This document shows, one piece after another, positions 33,949 to 46,918 of a stretch of 64,000 nt of DNA (positions within the stretch are counted from its first letter, which is position 1; every line of letters begins with the position of its first letter). Position numbers and translations under genes: made by a program. The DNA comes from Epiperipatus broadwayi (taxonomy: Eukaryota > Onychophora > Udeonychophora > Euonychophora > Peripatidae): positions 322,501 through 386,500 of the forward strand of contig JAQFVV010000284.1 of NCBI GenBank assembly GCA_028023455.1, in the 5' to 3' direction. Below the pieces are notes generated by a model. That model was not told the origin of the DNA and did no database searches. It saw only the letters and a program-made list of their open reading frames with translations.

Positions 33949-36565
33949 AAAATTATTTTACATTTGTTATTTTATTTGATGAAGTTAAATATTGTTTTCA
34001 TCATTTGCTTTATTATCTTATTGATCAGTCACTGCATTGTAGCTATGGGGCAGATTATGCTAATCCCTCTTATTCCATGGTTTTCAGCTAAGCAATCAGA
34101 CGAAGCCTTGTTTTCACATATATGTGAAACATTTAAGGTCAAATTTATCTATAATATTATTTCAAACTATTGTACATGAGACCGAAACTAGCTCTTGAAT
34201 ATTCAGACAATGGCTGAAACTTAATTTAAGGGAGGAAGAGTTGACAACCAAAAGAACCAATCGCTATAGCGCTGGTAAACAGTTATACTAAATGTCGCTC
34301 TGCGGATGGATTAATATTTAGGGTTTTGTGATCAACACCGGAGCCCTATGACCGATCCCATCTGCTAAAGAGGGTTGGGGTAGCTAACACTATTGCCTGG
34401 AATTTTACGTCAGGTCTTATTCGTGTCGACCCAAGAGTGTAAGAGGGATGCCTGTCCGAGTCCCATCTTAAAGAAAATCAACATAACGAGAAAGTTTAAA
34501 TGTATAATAAAATTATCACATCCGCCAAGCAAAAGAGTTGAAATAATTTAATATTTAGCCACGAGAACGATAGCTAATCAGTGGAATCATTAGCGCCAAC
34601 TCTAATATAGCATTTTTAATATCATATCTATACTGGCTACTTTTAAATATTCTTTGCTTTCTAGTTTCAATCTCAAATAACACATTTGATTACGCGATTA
34701 ATTAATAAAAACAAAAAAGGGGAAAAAGTATATTTGGAGGCTTTTACAAAATGAAATAAATAACAAATATACTTATTCAAGCTTGGATATTCTTAGTGAA
34801 AATTAAATTGAAATTTACTTTGGGTTAAAACAAGATTCCCATTTTAAAATTCCAACAAATAATTAAATAATCAAATCAAAATAATAATCACACATACCAA
34901 TTCTTAACAGTTATTTAAGAGGGTTTCAAACACGTGCATTAAGCTACGATAAATAATTATTAAATGAAGAGGTCATTCTCTTCTCTTTATTATTAATATT
35001 CATGCCCGCTGTTTCGAGCATTACATATAATTTATATTTTAAAATAAAAAAAGAAATAAAGAAACCATATCACAACTGCAGTGAGAAAATTGAAAATAAA
35101 ATTATTAAAATCATTTAGTTAGGAAACATTAGAAAGTAGGTCAGAATTATATAATTAAATTTAAGAATAAAATTTTACATTTAGCAATTTACTTGAATTC
35201 AAGATTTTAGAATTAAAATACATTTTATAAGTCTAGACTTAAAGGAAAATTAATATATTGAAGAGCAGTTAGAAATGGTGAGGTTACCGGTCATCTTGTA
35301 GTACTTGAGCTGGAGTTACGGGAGTCTTTGTGGCGGCTTGCGGCATCATCTTCTTCCCACGGTTAGAGCGGAGATGTTATGGCAGCATACTGGTGATGGT
35401 GGTTTTTGGATGGAAGTAAAGGCCCGTCGCCTTCACTCTGGAGCTTAGCCAAGGCTGCCTGTTTTAGCCCGACATTTTCTCTCGCACAGATATTAAAATT
35501 ATTGTCTTAACTGGATGTCAAAATGTTCACGGTTGCTTTTGGTTCAGGATACACGCTGGATTCCAAAGCTTAACGATGATCAAATAGGGCAAAACTTCAC
35601 AGATGTAGCATTCAAGCTTTCAAGGTTTCAAAGAGTAAAGATCTAAGATGGCTCCTCCACTTTACATGGCTTTTTTAAATGATCGCCTTATCAGCCCACA
35701 CACCTTGGAATTTCATCTCCATCAAGATTACAAAATTTTTAATTTGCTTATGAAATTAGTGGTTGACTTCAAACATGCTGACATTCCTTTTAGGTGTTAT
35801 AACTTTTCTCTGATTATCAACTTTTAATTAAATCGAATTTTAATCAGTTTAATCCGATATTAGATTTTATTTTTAATTAGTCAGGAATTTTGTTCTGATT
35901 TTATAATTTATGTGTAAAATCCCTGCTGTAAACATATTTTTAATTAGCGAGGTCTCCAAAATAATTTAGAATCAATTAGCTAGATTATTTTAAAATTGCT
36001 TTTCTTTTAGAAACCTAAGGCAGGTGTCATATACTGATACAATTGTTTACAGCAAAAACTTTACTAAACTTTTAATTCTCCGAAAATACTTTTATTTTTA
36101 GAAAAAAAAATTTTTTTCTTTTTAAAAAGAAACTTGTCAGCGCATTTGCAATCAATCACCCTTTCAATGTGTTTTTACATTAAATTGGTTTATAATAAAA
36201 ATGAAACTTAAAATTTAATAAATATTTTAATCACGCCACTATGCTATATATGTATATTCAATATAGGTGGATTATTTTCCCACATACGAATTTAAGTAAT
36301 AAATTAATAAATTGACGCTACATTATTACTTTTTAAAAATATTACGCGATAAAATTATACGCTATAACTCTGGCAATACTATTCACTTATAGCGTTCTTT
36401 CGTATGTGCGTATATAATGCTGTTTATATAGCCGTGATTGCAATTTTTAGCTTACAAATCTTAATTTAGACTTATTAAACAGGTTTGAACTTAGCACAGA
36501 CGAGTGGGTTATTAGGATGGTTGGTGAAACGGTGAGGGACTTGAAGACAACTGTTTCAATATATA
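33949..36565. other. Unassigned, partly GC-richer repeat-like DNA
   Basis: Two islands (about 34240-34480 and 35275-35690) are clearly less AT-rich than the surroundings, which suggests transposon rather than host intron DNA. No coding capacity is recognised. The island at 34330 (GAGCCCTATGACCGATCCC) weakly resembles GGAAACCCATGACTGATCCC near 59990, so it may be a dispersed repeat. Confidence 0.4.
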
Positions 36566-36622
36566 GATAGAGAGAGAGAGAGAGACATTCACGCATGCCA
36601 TAAATGTTAGTTGTTGTTGTTG

Positions 36623-36654
<32 letters not shown>

Positions 36655-36683
36655 GTTGTTGTTGTTGTTGTTGTTGTTGTTAC

Positions 36684-36747
<64 letters not shown>
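36566..36747. repeat. (GA)n and compound (TTG)n/(TTA)n microsatellites
   Basis: (GA)n at about 36566-36586, then alternating blocks of TTG and TTA trinucleotides at 36610-36747. Minus-strand poly-Ile/poly-Thr frames here are microsatellite artefacts. Confidence 0.95.
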
Positions 36748-39700
36748 TTGCCAGAGAGAAAAAGGTAAACAATAATCAAATAGCTGTGCTTTTTAAAAGA
36801 AATTTTAGGCAGAGAAAAGATTACTTAAAGGTGTGCCCTGAAAGAGTCTCATTTGATAGTAAGAACTGTACAAATTTAATTTATTAGAAAGGGTAAATGA
36901 CAATACCAGAGAATAAACATTAACAATGTGTGGATAAACAATACTTTGACTGCTAGAATGCTGATGAATAATTTGATTGCAGCAAGCCAAATGGAGGAGG
37001 AAATATTTCTGTACATGGCCTTATTCATCATTAACATGTGCTCCTACTAATTCCTCCCTGTTTAAAAAATATTTTGAAAATGTTTAAATGTAATGCTTGC
37101 AACAATAATTATTCACATAGGAGAGATGTTTGAAGCCTTATTCTTGTTATCAGTTTTAAAGAAGGAAAATTTAAAGTAATCATAATGGAAATTTTTATTA
37201 ACCATATACTAGATTGAGATATAATTGTCTTTATAAATTAAATGTTTTAAAATTAAAAGCATAGACCTCAAGAAGTTAGATTAATTACTTATTGATGATA
37301 ATATTTTTATATAAGTGCAATTAATTTATGAGTACAATTTTGTAAATAATAAGGTCAAGTATTTCATAGTACATTATGACTATTAATTCAGTCAAAATAT
37401 TAACTAAGGTTGCATATTTGGATTTATATTTTCAATGTACTCTTCATTATGAGCCAATATGTAATTTTAAGAAGAGTCTAGCATGGTGCATATTCCTAAG
37501 GTCTTCTGGAAAATATGACTCAAAAGAATTAAAAATATTTGCAAATCTGGGTAATGAAGAAATAAATAATTTTGAGATTTTCTTGCTCAAACTCTATATA
37601 AATTAAAAAATAATTTATTTGCTCTAGCCAGCTTACAGCTTCTGCAAAGAAATTATTTGTAAATTTTATATAGACATTTTTAATTTTGTAAATTTATTTT
37701 CTCTCTATATATATTGTGACCTTCCAGGTTGGTACCAGGAAGAAATGTGGAAAGTTCACATTTGTGCTAATAATAGCTTGAGATAACTATTTAAAAAAAT
37801 GAATTGTGATATAATTTAGTATTTAAAATTTGGTTTTAAAAAAATTATTAAAACTTTAGTTGGGTATACCAGTTGTTAAAATTTTAGTTTATATGTGTCT
37901 GGTAGTCGAAGAGGAAGATGGACAATATCAGGGATTGTTAGTATGAGAGCTAAATTACTACGAGAGCCATAGCAGGTGTTTGTTTATTGGTTTTCTATTT
38001 CATTGTCTACTCCCATCCAAGATCGAACTTGTATATGTGGGTATATGTTCATTTTACATCATTTCACACTTTATTTACATTTCATACTATTACTTATAAT
38101 GTCCAAATGTGTCGTAGCAGAATTTATATGTCATAGAAGACAGATACACATATATACCATTAATTAGAATGATTTTTTTAATTTTATTTATTATTTACTA
38201 ATTATGTATTACTAAAAATCTTTCATTTAAAATTGTAAAGGTTATCTGTTTATTATTAGGTAGCATTTGTAAGTTAATATTTAATATTTTTTCTTTCGTT
38301 CCAATATTCCATTGTTAACATTTTATAAGCAACAAAATTTTGGCATATTGCCAAATTCATGATAATAAAAAAAAAAAAAAAGAGGGCGTGGGAAAGAGTT
38401 TTGAAAAGGTTTTTCAAGAAGGAAGGTGTAAAAAAAAATAGTTATGGAAAGTAAAAAAAATATCTAAAAAAAAAAATAGTAAGATAAGTGAAATAAACAT
38501 CATGAAGATTTGCTTCTATTTCTATGGATAATTATATCATACTACTGGAAAGAAAACTATACATGGAGAGCTAAATTCTTATGGTACCCAGTTCTGGCTT
38601 TTACCAACTGATGGTCTAACTTTATTATATTCAAAAATGCATGGATATTATGTACGCTTATTGATTATAGTTTATTTTAACGTAATTACCATGAATAAAT
38701 GATATCAGAATTATAAAAATTATTAAAAATGAAGATAACAAAAAAAATTGTATTAAACGCTGTAGTGGAACGCTTTATGACCACTCAGATAAAAAAATTT
38801 CTATTTATACTATGCAAAATAAAATTAAAATGAAAGGATTTGTCTATTTTAACTCTTATATCAGGAGGATAGTTATATATACCAAAGAACTTTACTATTC
38901 ACACATATAAAAAAAAAGAGTAATTAAATGTATAATTTGACAATATTTAGTAATTGATTATAACAATGTATACATGCATGGATAAATCATTGATAATGAA
39001 TTTCATGGTTAATGAAAATTATATTATGTACTAAAAAAACCTAAAGGAATAAAGTCATAAACTTTTACTAGGATTATTTTACCGAGTCGGAGATTTTGTT
39101 CCTTGTGATTAATAAAATAATTCCATTGCACATAAAGGTTGTTAATAATGTTTATTAAGAGATTCTAAAACACTGGAAGTTATTGCAACTTTTATCAAAT
39201 TTTACTTCATCCAATAGTAATAACGTTTGTATTTGACTTATTTATTGATTTATTTATTTTATTGTTGTTAATTCATTGTTATTATTTTGAGCCACGTGTA
39301 TGTTTTCGTTCAAATTTTCAAGTCTAAAAAAAACTTTACATTTAATGATTAAGTGTTGACAGGTATTTCTTCATGGATAGGTAATAATTTTTTTTTATGC
39401 TTAGTATACTTTATTATTATCAATATGACAGTTTATTGTTTTATACGATTTAGAAATCATATTATACATGATCGTACATTCAGGTGTGTGTGCACTGTCG
39501 TAAATTATTTTTGTAAATTTGTATTTTATTTTTATATCAGTTTAGTTTGATGCTATTTGTTAAAGGAAGATAGAGAAATAAGGGTTTATCTATTTATAGA
39601 TTTGTTTTGTTTTTTTATATGAAATATGTTGAGTGCATCTGGATATAGAAGCGATCGAGGGATGGTTTTATTATGTGGCTTGAGTTATAATCTCCTTTAT

Positions 39701-40950
39701 TATTTGCTTGTTAAATCGTGGGTGGTTAGTGTACTTACTTATTTGAGAGCATATGACAATATAGTTTTATTTTATTTTCCTTTTAAAATGAAGTGGCAAA
39801 TGCCCCATTTATTAATGATAAGTTGGTTGAGTTCAACAATATTTGTATCTATTAAAAAAATTGGTAGATATTTATTGAAGAATTATGCTTGAATTTGAAG
39901 TATTAGTTAACCCTCACGCGTGTATGAAAATAATAGTTATTGATATTTCTCTCTCCTTCTTTATTTCAGTGTAATTATCGTTAAGGAATGTATATTGAGT
40001 ATATCAGATAAATGTTTATGGGTTTTGTAATATGTATTAAATGAGATCATTAATTTAATAATTAACTCATTTGCACCATTCGTTCTGCAAGTAAACTAAT
40101 GGAAATCATAATTTATAAATGTGTTGTATTTATGATTTTATATAAGTGCACACACTCGAAAATAGGGTAAATAAAAAAAATATTGAGGAAAATCATCATT
40201 AAAATTATTAATTATAATAATTGTCAAATCATGTCAGATATATTATCAATATCTCATTTATTATCATTATTAACACTTCATCCTCTGGTATGAATGTAAT
40301 ATTAACTTAAGAAATTTTACTTTATCTAATGAAAGAAAATAATAATAAAACTGTCACTTAGATTTATATAACAAGTATTAAACAAGTTTGTGTTACTATA
40401 AGGGAAATATTTAAATCATCATCAATTTGTTGTGAAATAATTTTTTTAATTTTTTTTATAATAAATGTTTTGCTGAAATAAGATCTTATCTGAATTGTTT
40501 TATTATGTGCGTTCGATTGTCCATTTCCACACATACATATGTTCAACATAATATAATCAGAGAATTTATAGACTTTCCAGTATACATCATTTATTTAAAC
40601 AGTCCAGAGTTAACAGATCTTAACATTGCAGTGCCAAAAATATGTTTTACTTTGCTTGAAATAGATGGTGATGTAAAGTAAAAAGGTACCCGATCCTCAT
40701 CATTGTCTATACTTTATTTAGTGTAATGATTATCAATTTCACAATAGTCTTTATTACTTAATAGATGCTTATAATATAGTTGAATCAACATTATAGAATT
40801 GTTACTTATAAATATTTCTATCATTCCTATTTGCATCCTATATAATCACCATACCCTATAATCCCAATGGAGCTAAGCCATAGAGTAATTGCAGCATAAG
40901 AATCTTATCAATAAGTAAAAAGGCAATTTCAGTTATAAACTTATTCTATC
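36748..40950. other. AT-rich DNA, no gene seen
   Basis: About 4.2 kb without a recognisable gene. A possible LTR-like start TGTGACCTTCCAGG follows a TATATAT tract at 37715. Small frames (37376-37606, 39353-39550, 39626-39892) lack family features. Confidence 0.45.
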
Positions 40951-40952
40951 TT

Positions 40953-41017
40953 GTATAGAATTGGCACCTGGGCATTTATTTGTACATAAAGTGAAATAGG
41001 TGAAGAAAGCAGAGGTT

Positions 41018-41098
<81 letters not shown>
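40953..41098. repeat. Dispersed repeat end plus 78-bp (TA)n
   Basis: AGAATTGGCACCTGGGCATTT begins a short block that ends AGAGGTTACA at 41020, directly followed by (AT)n to 41098. The same block (AGAACTGGCACCTGGGCATTT) precedes the TA palindrome at 45.7 kb. Confidence 0.75.
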
Positions 41099-41103
<5 letters not shown>

Positions 41104-43815
41104 CCATCTGGATGGGCACAATGGTTTAAGATATTTTGTATCTTAATTGAATAGTTATATTATATTAAAAAAAAAGAAATAGCCTTAGAATTTTAAAATT
41201 TTTTGCTGAAGATTGTTTAAAGCTTAGATATGGATTGCTTATGCAGTTGATAGACCACTTTATAAGTATTTATTATTATTATTGTGGTTAGTGAAGTGTT
41301 TAATGCCAGGAAGAGGAGTTGTTTATTAATGGAATTGATACATTTTGTCAGAAAGATGCAAAGTTATCCTATGTTAGTATAATATTGGTTGAATAGTTTC
41401 AAAATCCTTTATTCATTAATACTTATTCTTTTGTCAACAATTAATAGCCATTTCAATTATATTTAGTTAAGATAGTTTAATATTTAGGTTGCAGTACATG
41501 TGCATGCATATATGTCTGTATTATGTTTCATTTCATTTTCATCTTTAATAACAGCAAATAATAGTACATTCACAATAAAACATTTAAATCACAGTAGTTA
41601 TCTTAAATAATTTAACAAATATATATTTCTTTCCAATGATTAATAGATAGTTGAATCAATGGATTATTTAAAAAAATTAAATAAATTATTAATCATTTTT
41701 GTTTAATAGTTAATTAATATTCATTTTTCTTTCAAGTTTGTAAAAGCTATTTATTTTTTTAATATTATTTTTTTTTGTTTTTATTTAGTTCTAAAAATCA
41801 AAGTGATTTTTTTTTTTTAGAAAATATTTTTTTTTGAATATGTAATTAGCTGAGATAGAAGAGAAGCGTGGGAGTAACCTTGTGAAGGAAAATAAACTTT
41901 GCTAAAGAGAGCTATTTAACAAAGATCTCCAGTGGAAAATTTGCTTATTATGTAATGTAATTGTATCCTGTAAACAGTGGATCATTATTGTGAAATTAAA
42001 ACCAGTTGCTGAAGTCAAATTAATTTTGAAAAAAGGACTTTGGAGTAAAACTTCGAAAGGATCTTAAGAAATTTATTATGGGAAAAGTTAATTAGAATGC
42101 AATTCTAAAATTTTAAAAAAAGGTGTGTCCGTTTACTTTACTCTGCTTAATTTAAACATTTTGAATTAACTTCTTCATAACTATTGCTTTCTTTTAAAAA
42201 TGTATGTTGATAACATCCAGTCTCCATTACTTCATTTAATTGTCATTTTAAACAAGAATAAATTGCATGAATATTATTGTTGTATCACTAACCATCATAT
42301 GTCTTTTAATATATCTGGAAAATGCATGCAGAACTATTTTACATAATATATTTTAATTCTTCACTATTTTCCGTGTTGTGTTTTTGTGAGGATTAGACAT
42401 AAAATTAAGGATATGCATATTTTGATAAATCATGCCATGTTTAAATTCATCATAAAGAGATGACAGTATTTATGTGTCTGGTATTTCTGGAAACAATATG
42501 TATTTTAAATGAATGAAATAAAATGTGAGCTATTTCAAATTAAGTATTTGCTTAAATCGAAAGGAATGATAGAAATGCGGGTAATTTTTGTTCTCTTCGA
42601 TAAAGATGGAATATAAAACAAAGTATTATTAATTGTGGAATCACTAATGGATTATGGTATCTTAATTGAAAATATTTAAGAATAAACCAGGTGTATAATA
42701 AATTATAAAATGTTAAATGCTATTCAAGAAACTACTAAAAATAATTGCGTACTTCGTTTGGAACTATAATGGAATGAGTGAGATAATTCCCGTCCAACAG
42801 TAACTAAGTTGTTTTGTATTTTCGTCATAATAGAAGAAAAATTGATTGCCTATGTATGATATGGTAACTCAAATAACTTTGTTATAAACATTGGAGATGC
42901 TGAGTCCTATTTAGGCATGATTATATTTATTTGGTTATCCTATAGCAGTTTATCTTAATTTAAATTCAGTTTGGAATGTGCCCCATATTGTTTCATAAAT
43001 CTGGAGCAGAGCTTTGCAAGTGAACTTTTATTTTAAGTTACAAAACTAATAACTTTTGTTTCTTTATTTTTTTATTGATTGTCATAAGTAATGTATATGA
43101 TAGGTAGATAGGCTTATTTATTATTATGTTTTATTTATGATTTGGGTTATTTTGACCTTCAAGACCATCCCTGAAGCGTATCCAAATGAGGAATACGCTG
43201 GTAAAAAATGATTGTGTTCAAATAGGTCTTATTGTTCCTTTATGAAGGTAAAAGAAATATTTTTTAAATATATTATTAGAGAGGTTTATATTTATTTTGC
43301 ATACTTTATTATCTCAAAGTAAGAAAATTTTTTTTTTGAATCAACAACGTATAATAGAAATAGTTTGCAAGACATGAAAGAAAGTTTGTTCGTAATAATT
43401 ATAAATATTAAATTTTAAAAGAAACCTAAAGTTTATTCTGAATTAAGTTATACCTTAATGCAATATTTAATTACCATGTTGCCTGCATAGTGTGTAATTT
43501 AGAGTTAATTTTATATATATTTTTGTTCACGGGTGTGTGTCTGTTTTGCACAATTATGACATTTGTTTGATAAAGTCCAGTTTATGAATATTTTATGTAT
43601 AAATTTCAGACACTGTCATATTCTACTGAGTTGAATGGATTGGTATGTTATCTGTATGTATTTATCTGCCAGTGTGTATTTATAATGTTCAATATTTAGA
43701 AAAGCTATGAGAATAGAAAGAAATCTGATTGCGTTTTAATGTCTGTAGAGATAAAAGATTTTGCTTATTTAGTATATGTTTTTCCATGAGTAGAGCCTAG
43801 TTTATATTATATGCG
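41099..43815. other. AT-rich DNA, no gene seen
   Basis: No gene or repeat could be recognised. Confidence 0.45.
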
Positions 43816-44040
43816 TATGATTAAATGATATTTTTTTAAAGTTAAGTGATGTTTTCTTAGAGCCCTGATGATGAGGAAAAAGTCATCACCAATGGTGTCT
43901 TTAGAAGTAGATGAATTATTGTTGAAGTATGATTAAATGATGTTTAGGAAGTTATGTGACATTTTCCTTATATTCTTGGTGATGAGAAAAAAGGTTCCCC
44001 ACCGGCATTGTATTTAGAATCAGATGAATTATTGTAGAAG
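43816..44040. repeat. Two-copy tandem repeat, period 112 bp
   Basis: The unit starting TATGATTAAATGAT and ending AGATGAATTATTGTWGAAG occurs at 43816 and 43928. The second copy has diverged in the middle (CACCAATGGTGTC versus CCCACCGGCATTG). Confidence 0.85.
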
Positions 44041-45654
44041 TGTTCAGTAAGAATTTATCTGCTCCTCATGTAGATTTCCCTTATAATGTATAGTATGTAT
44101 AATCATGAAAATATAGCTATGTGTTAATTAATAGGTGGCCAGATAAATTGTTAGATTAATTTTTGATGTGATATTAGTGTCTTATTTTATTGATGAATTA
44201 CGACATTGTCCGAAATAAAATAATTGTATGATATTTTCTTAATGAATGGACAGTTTATAGAAAAGATTAATTTATATTATAGCTCTTGAACATGCACACA
44301 CATGCGTAATATAAATAATATCGCGTATATAAAGTATAAAATTATTGAAATTAAAATGAGAAATAAATGCTTTTGAAATACATTACATTCATTTAAATAG
44401 AAGTATAAAGTTATTGAGATTAAAACGGGAAATAAATATTTTAAAATACAGTGTATTTATTTAAATAAAGTTTATAAATCATCAGAATGAATATGATTTT
44501 GTTGCTATGCATGAAAGGTATGCATAATTGAAAGTGATTATTTAGTCAATTAGAGAAAGTTGCTTTGTTGAGAGCCAAATATAATTAATTTGATTTATTT
44601 TGTAAATCATGAGTAATATCCTCTCAAAAGTATTTTTTTGTGCTAATAATATGACATGTTGTTTATTTAATGTCATATAAATGAAACATGTAGGCAAAGC
44701 ATGTGTTCGAAGTCAGGATATTTAAGTTTTGTTGTTAATTTGCTTTGATAGTAGGGATAATCCCAAACTGATGCTCAAAGTTTATTTGATAATTTAAAAA
44801 TCTGTAAGACAAATAGTCCATTTGTAAATATCATGTTAAACCAAGTTTATTTTATTGTAATAAATGATTTGTTTTAGTTATTTAAAATCTTAAAAACTGT
44901 GTCTTGAGTTATTCTTGTGTACATTCGTATTTTCCATTTCCACATCTCCACATTTTATAAATCTATTACAAAATAGATATATTATTTTAGAGTTATAATA
45001 TTAAATCTGCTGGTGTCTGACAATATTGTTTTTCTTAATCCAAACATTATAAAAGAACATTTGCCACTTGATAAACGTATTAGAAAGGTTGCCAAGTCAG
45101 TATATTTGTTAGATGATAATATGATATTAAAATACCCTATTTCTGTCATCATCTTATTATTGAAACACAGTAAAAGTATTTTAGTCAATTTGTTTCATTA
45201 CATTTTTACCATACTTTAGAATTATAAATTATGGGCCAATGTATTTTATTTAATTCAACTGTGTTTGTTAAATTCCCTGAGATCTTATTGTTTATTTCTT
45301 GATTGGCATTAAAGTAGATGTTTAGATTCTGATATGCCAAGTCATAGAATTGTTTAGTATTATAATTATAGCAAGCTGATATTTGTTATACTTGTATGAA
45401 GGAAGAAATTAAGTTTAAAGTATATTTTAATAGACTGTACCAATAAACATTACGATTCTTTATCATACAATTAATTAACAAAGGAATTTACAATATATTA
45501 AATGTTTTGTAATATTTCTTCTTTTATTCATTTATTATTATATATCTTATGAACTGCCTATAGCCTCCCACTGAGCTGAGCTGAACATAAACTTAAATAT
45601 AGAGTCTCAGTAATAATTTTGTATTATATATCTTATTATATTGTTTTATTCATT
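44041..45654. other. AT-rich DNA, no gene seen
   Basis: Nothing recognisable. Overlapping 68-codon frames on both strands near 45.0-45.2 kb have no family signal. Confidence 0.45.
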
Positions 45655-45718
45655 AATAGAACTGGCACCTGGGCATTTCGCTCATGTAATGTATATGAGC
45701 TGTGTTGGGAGTGTAGGT

Positions 45719-45756
<38 letters not shown>

Positions 45757-45763
45757 ACCTACA

Positions 45764-45806
<43 letters not shown>

Positions 45807-45885
45807 TAAGAACATGTATCTTGCTAACACACTGCAGAATTCAAACCCCAGACCCAAAACTTAACACTCTAGGAGGGGTTGCCTT
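45655..45885. repeat. Dispersed repeat with TA palindrome and a possible tRNA-derived SINE head
   Basis: The AACTGGCACCTGGGCATTT block is followed by a palindrome (45709-45766: GAGTGTAGGTTAT, (TA)n, then the inverse), more (TA)n, and TGGTAAGAACATG...GCAGAATTCAAACCCCAGA. That last part resembles a tRNA T-arm with a B-box-like ATTCAAACC. The SINE reading is tentative. Confidence 0.5.
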
Positions 45886-46724
45886 CCAGAAATCCTAAGT
45901 TAGAATCTAAAGTCTATGATTCACAGCACCATATACATGATAACGAATCTGATGCTACTAATGGCATAGTTTCTTGCCAGTGCTGATGGTCAGGGAAAAG
46001 CAAGAGACTATATTAAAAGATATAATTAGGTTAGCTAACTAAAGACTATGGATGATACAAAATATATATAAAATGAGAAATAGACTGGAGTAATGATGTG
46101 GATTGCAGAAAATAAATTAATATATTCAAACTGATTATAATTTAAATATGATTTATTAATTAACACTATAAAATGGCATTGTCTAATTAAGCCAGACCAG
46201 CCATCAACTCATTAAAAGACAAACATATTTTGAATAAATATAAAAAAATGCCATTTTCATTAATGGCTGGTTAATTTATATAATCTTTCTATACCTTGGG
46301 TCAATGCATGATAAAATTATAATAATGCACTTAAACAAATATACAATTATAGAAAAAAGGTTAATTCACAATATCCAAAGCCTATGGCAAATAGGATAAT
46401 TATTACTTAAATCAATTAATATTTTAAAATCTAAGAAAAGAACTTATATTGACTTCAAGAATAATGTGGATGAAAGCTTGTTGAGCCAGAGGCATGGAAG
46501 TGGTTAAGACATGGGTAATTGAATAAAATTTCATTTAAATATTACAAGAGAATGGTGGTACTACTCGAGGATCAATGTATAAAATGGAGTATGGTACATT
46601 AAAACTGTGGCTTTGTAAAATAAAATAAAGTAAGAAATACAAAATGAAAATAGACAGGATGGCATCTCACCAGGGACCCCATAGAAGTTTAATCACAAAC
46701 AGCCTGGACATGGCCTATTACCAT
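45886..46724. other. AT-rich DNA, no gene seen
   Basis: No recognisable gene. The 3' part is probably the flank of the duplicated unit that follows. Confidence 0.4.
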
Positions 46725-46918
46725 AAACTTTGTGGTTGGGTGATTGAAGCATCATATTTTATGTATGGCTTCCAGCTCATACAATATCTGGAAATTGTGA
46801 GGATAAAAGGGAAAAATACCTTAAACTCCATGGCTGGGTGATTGAAGCATCATATTCCATGTATGGCTTCCAGCTCATACAATATCTGGAAATTGCAAGG
46901 ATAAAAGGGAAGGGTCTG
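46725..46918. repeat. Two-copy tandem repeat, period 98 bp
   Basis: The unit beginning AAACT..(G/A)TGG(T/C)TGGGTGATT and containing GCTTCCAGCTCATACAATAT and GGATAAAAGGGAA lies at 46725 and 46823. The copies differ at few positions, so the duplication is fairly recent. Confidence 0.92.

Noticed and set aside
34240-34480. Possible structural RNA (GC-richer, TGATCAACACCGGAGCCC)
   Set aside because: No match to tRNA or rRNA features that I can recognise. Better explained as part of a retroelement, given the neighbouring LTR-like sequence.
36447-36779. 110-codon poly-Ile/Thr minus-strand frame
   Set aside because: Translation of the TTG/TTA microsatellite.
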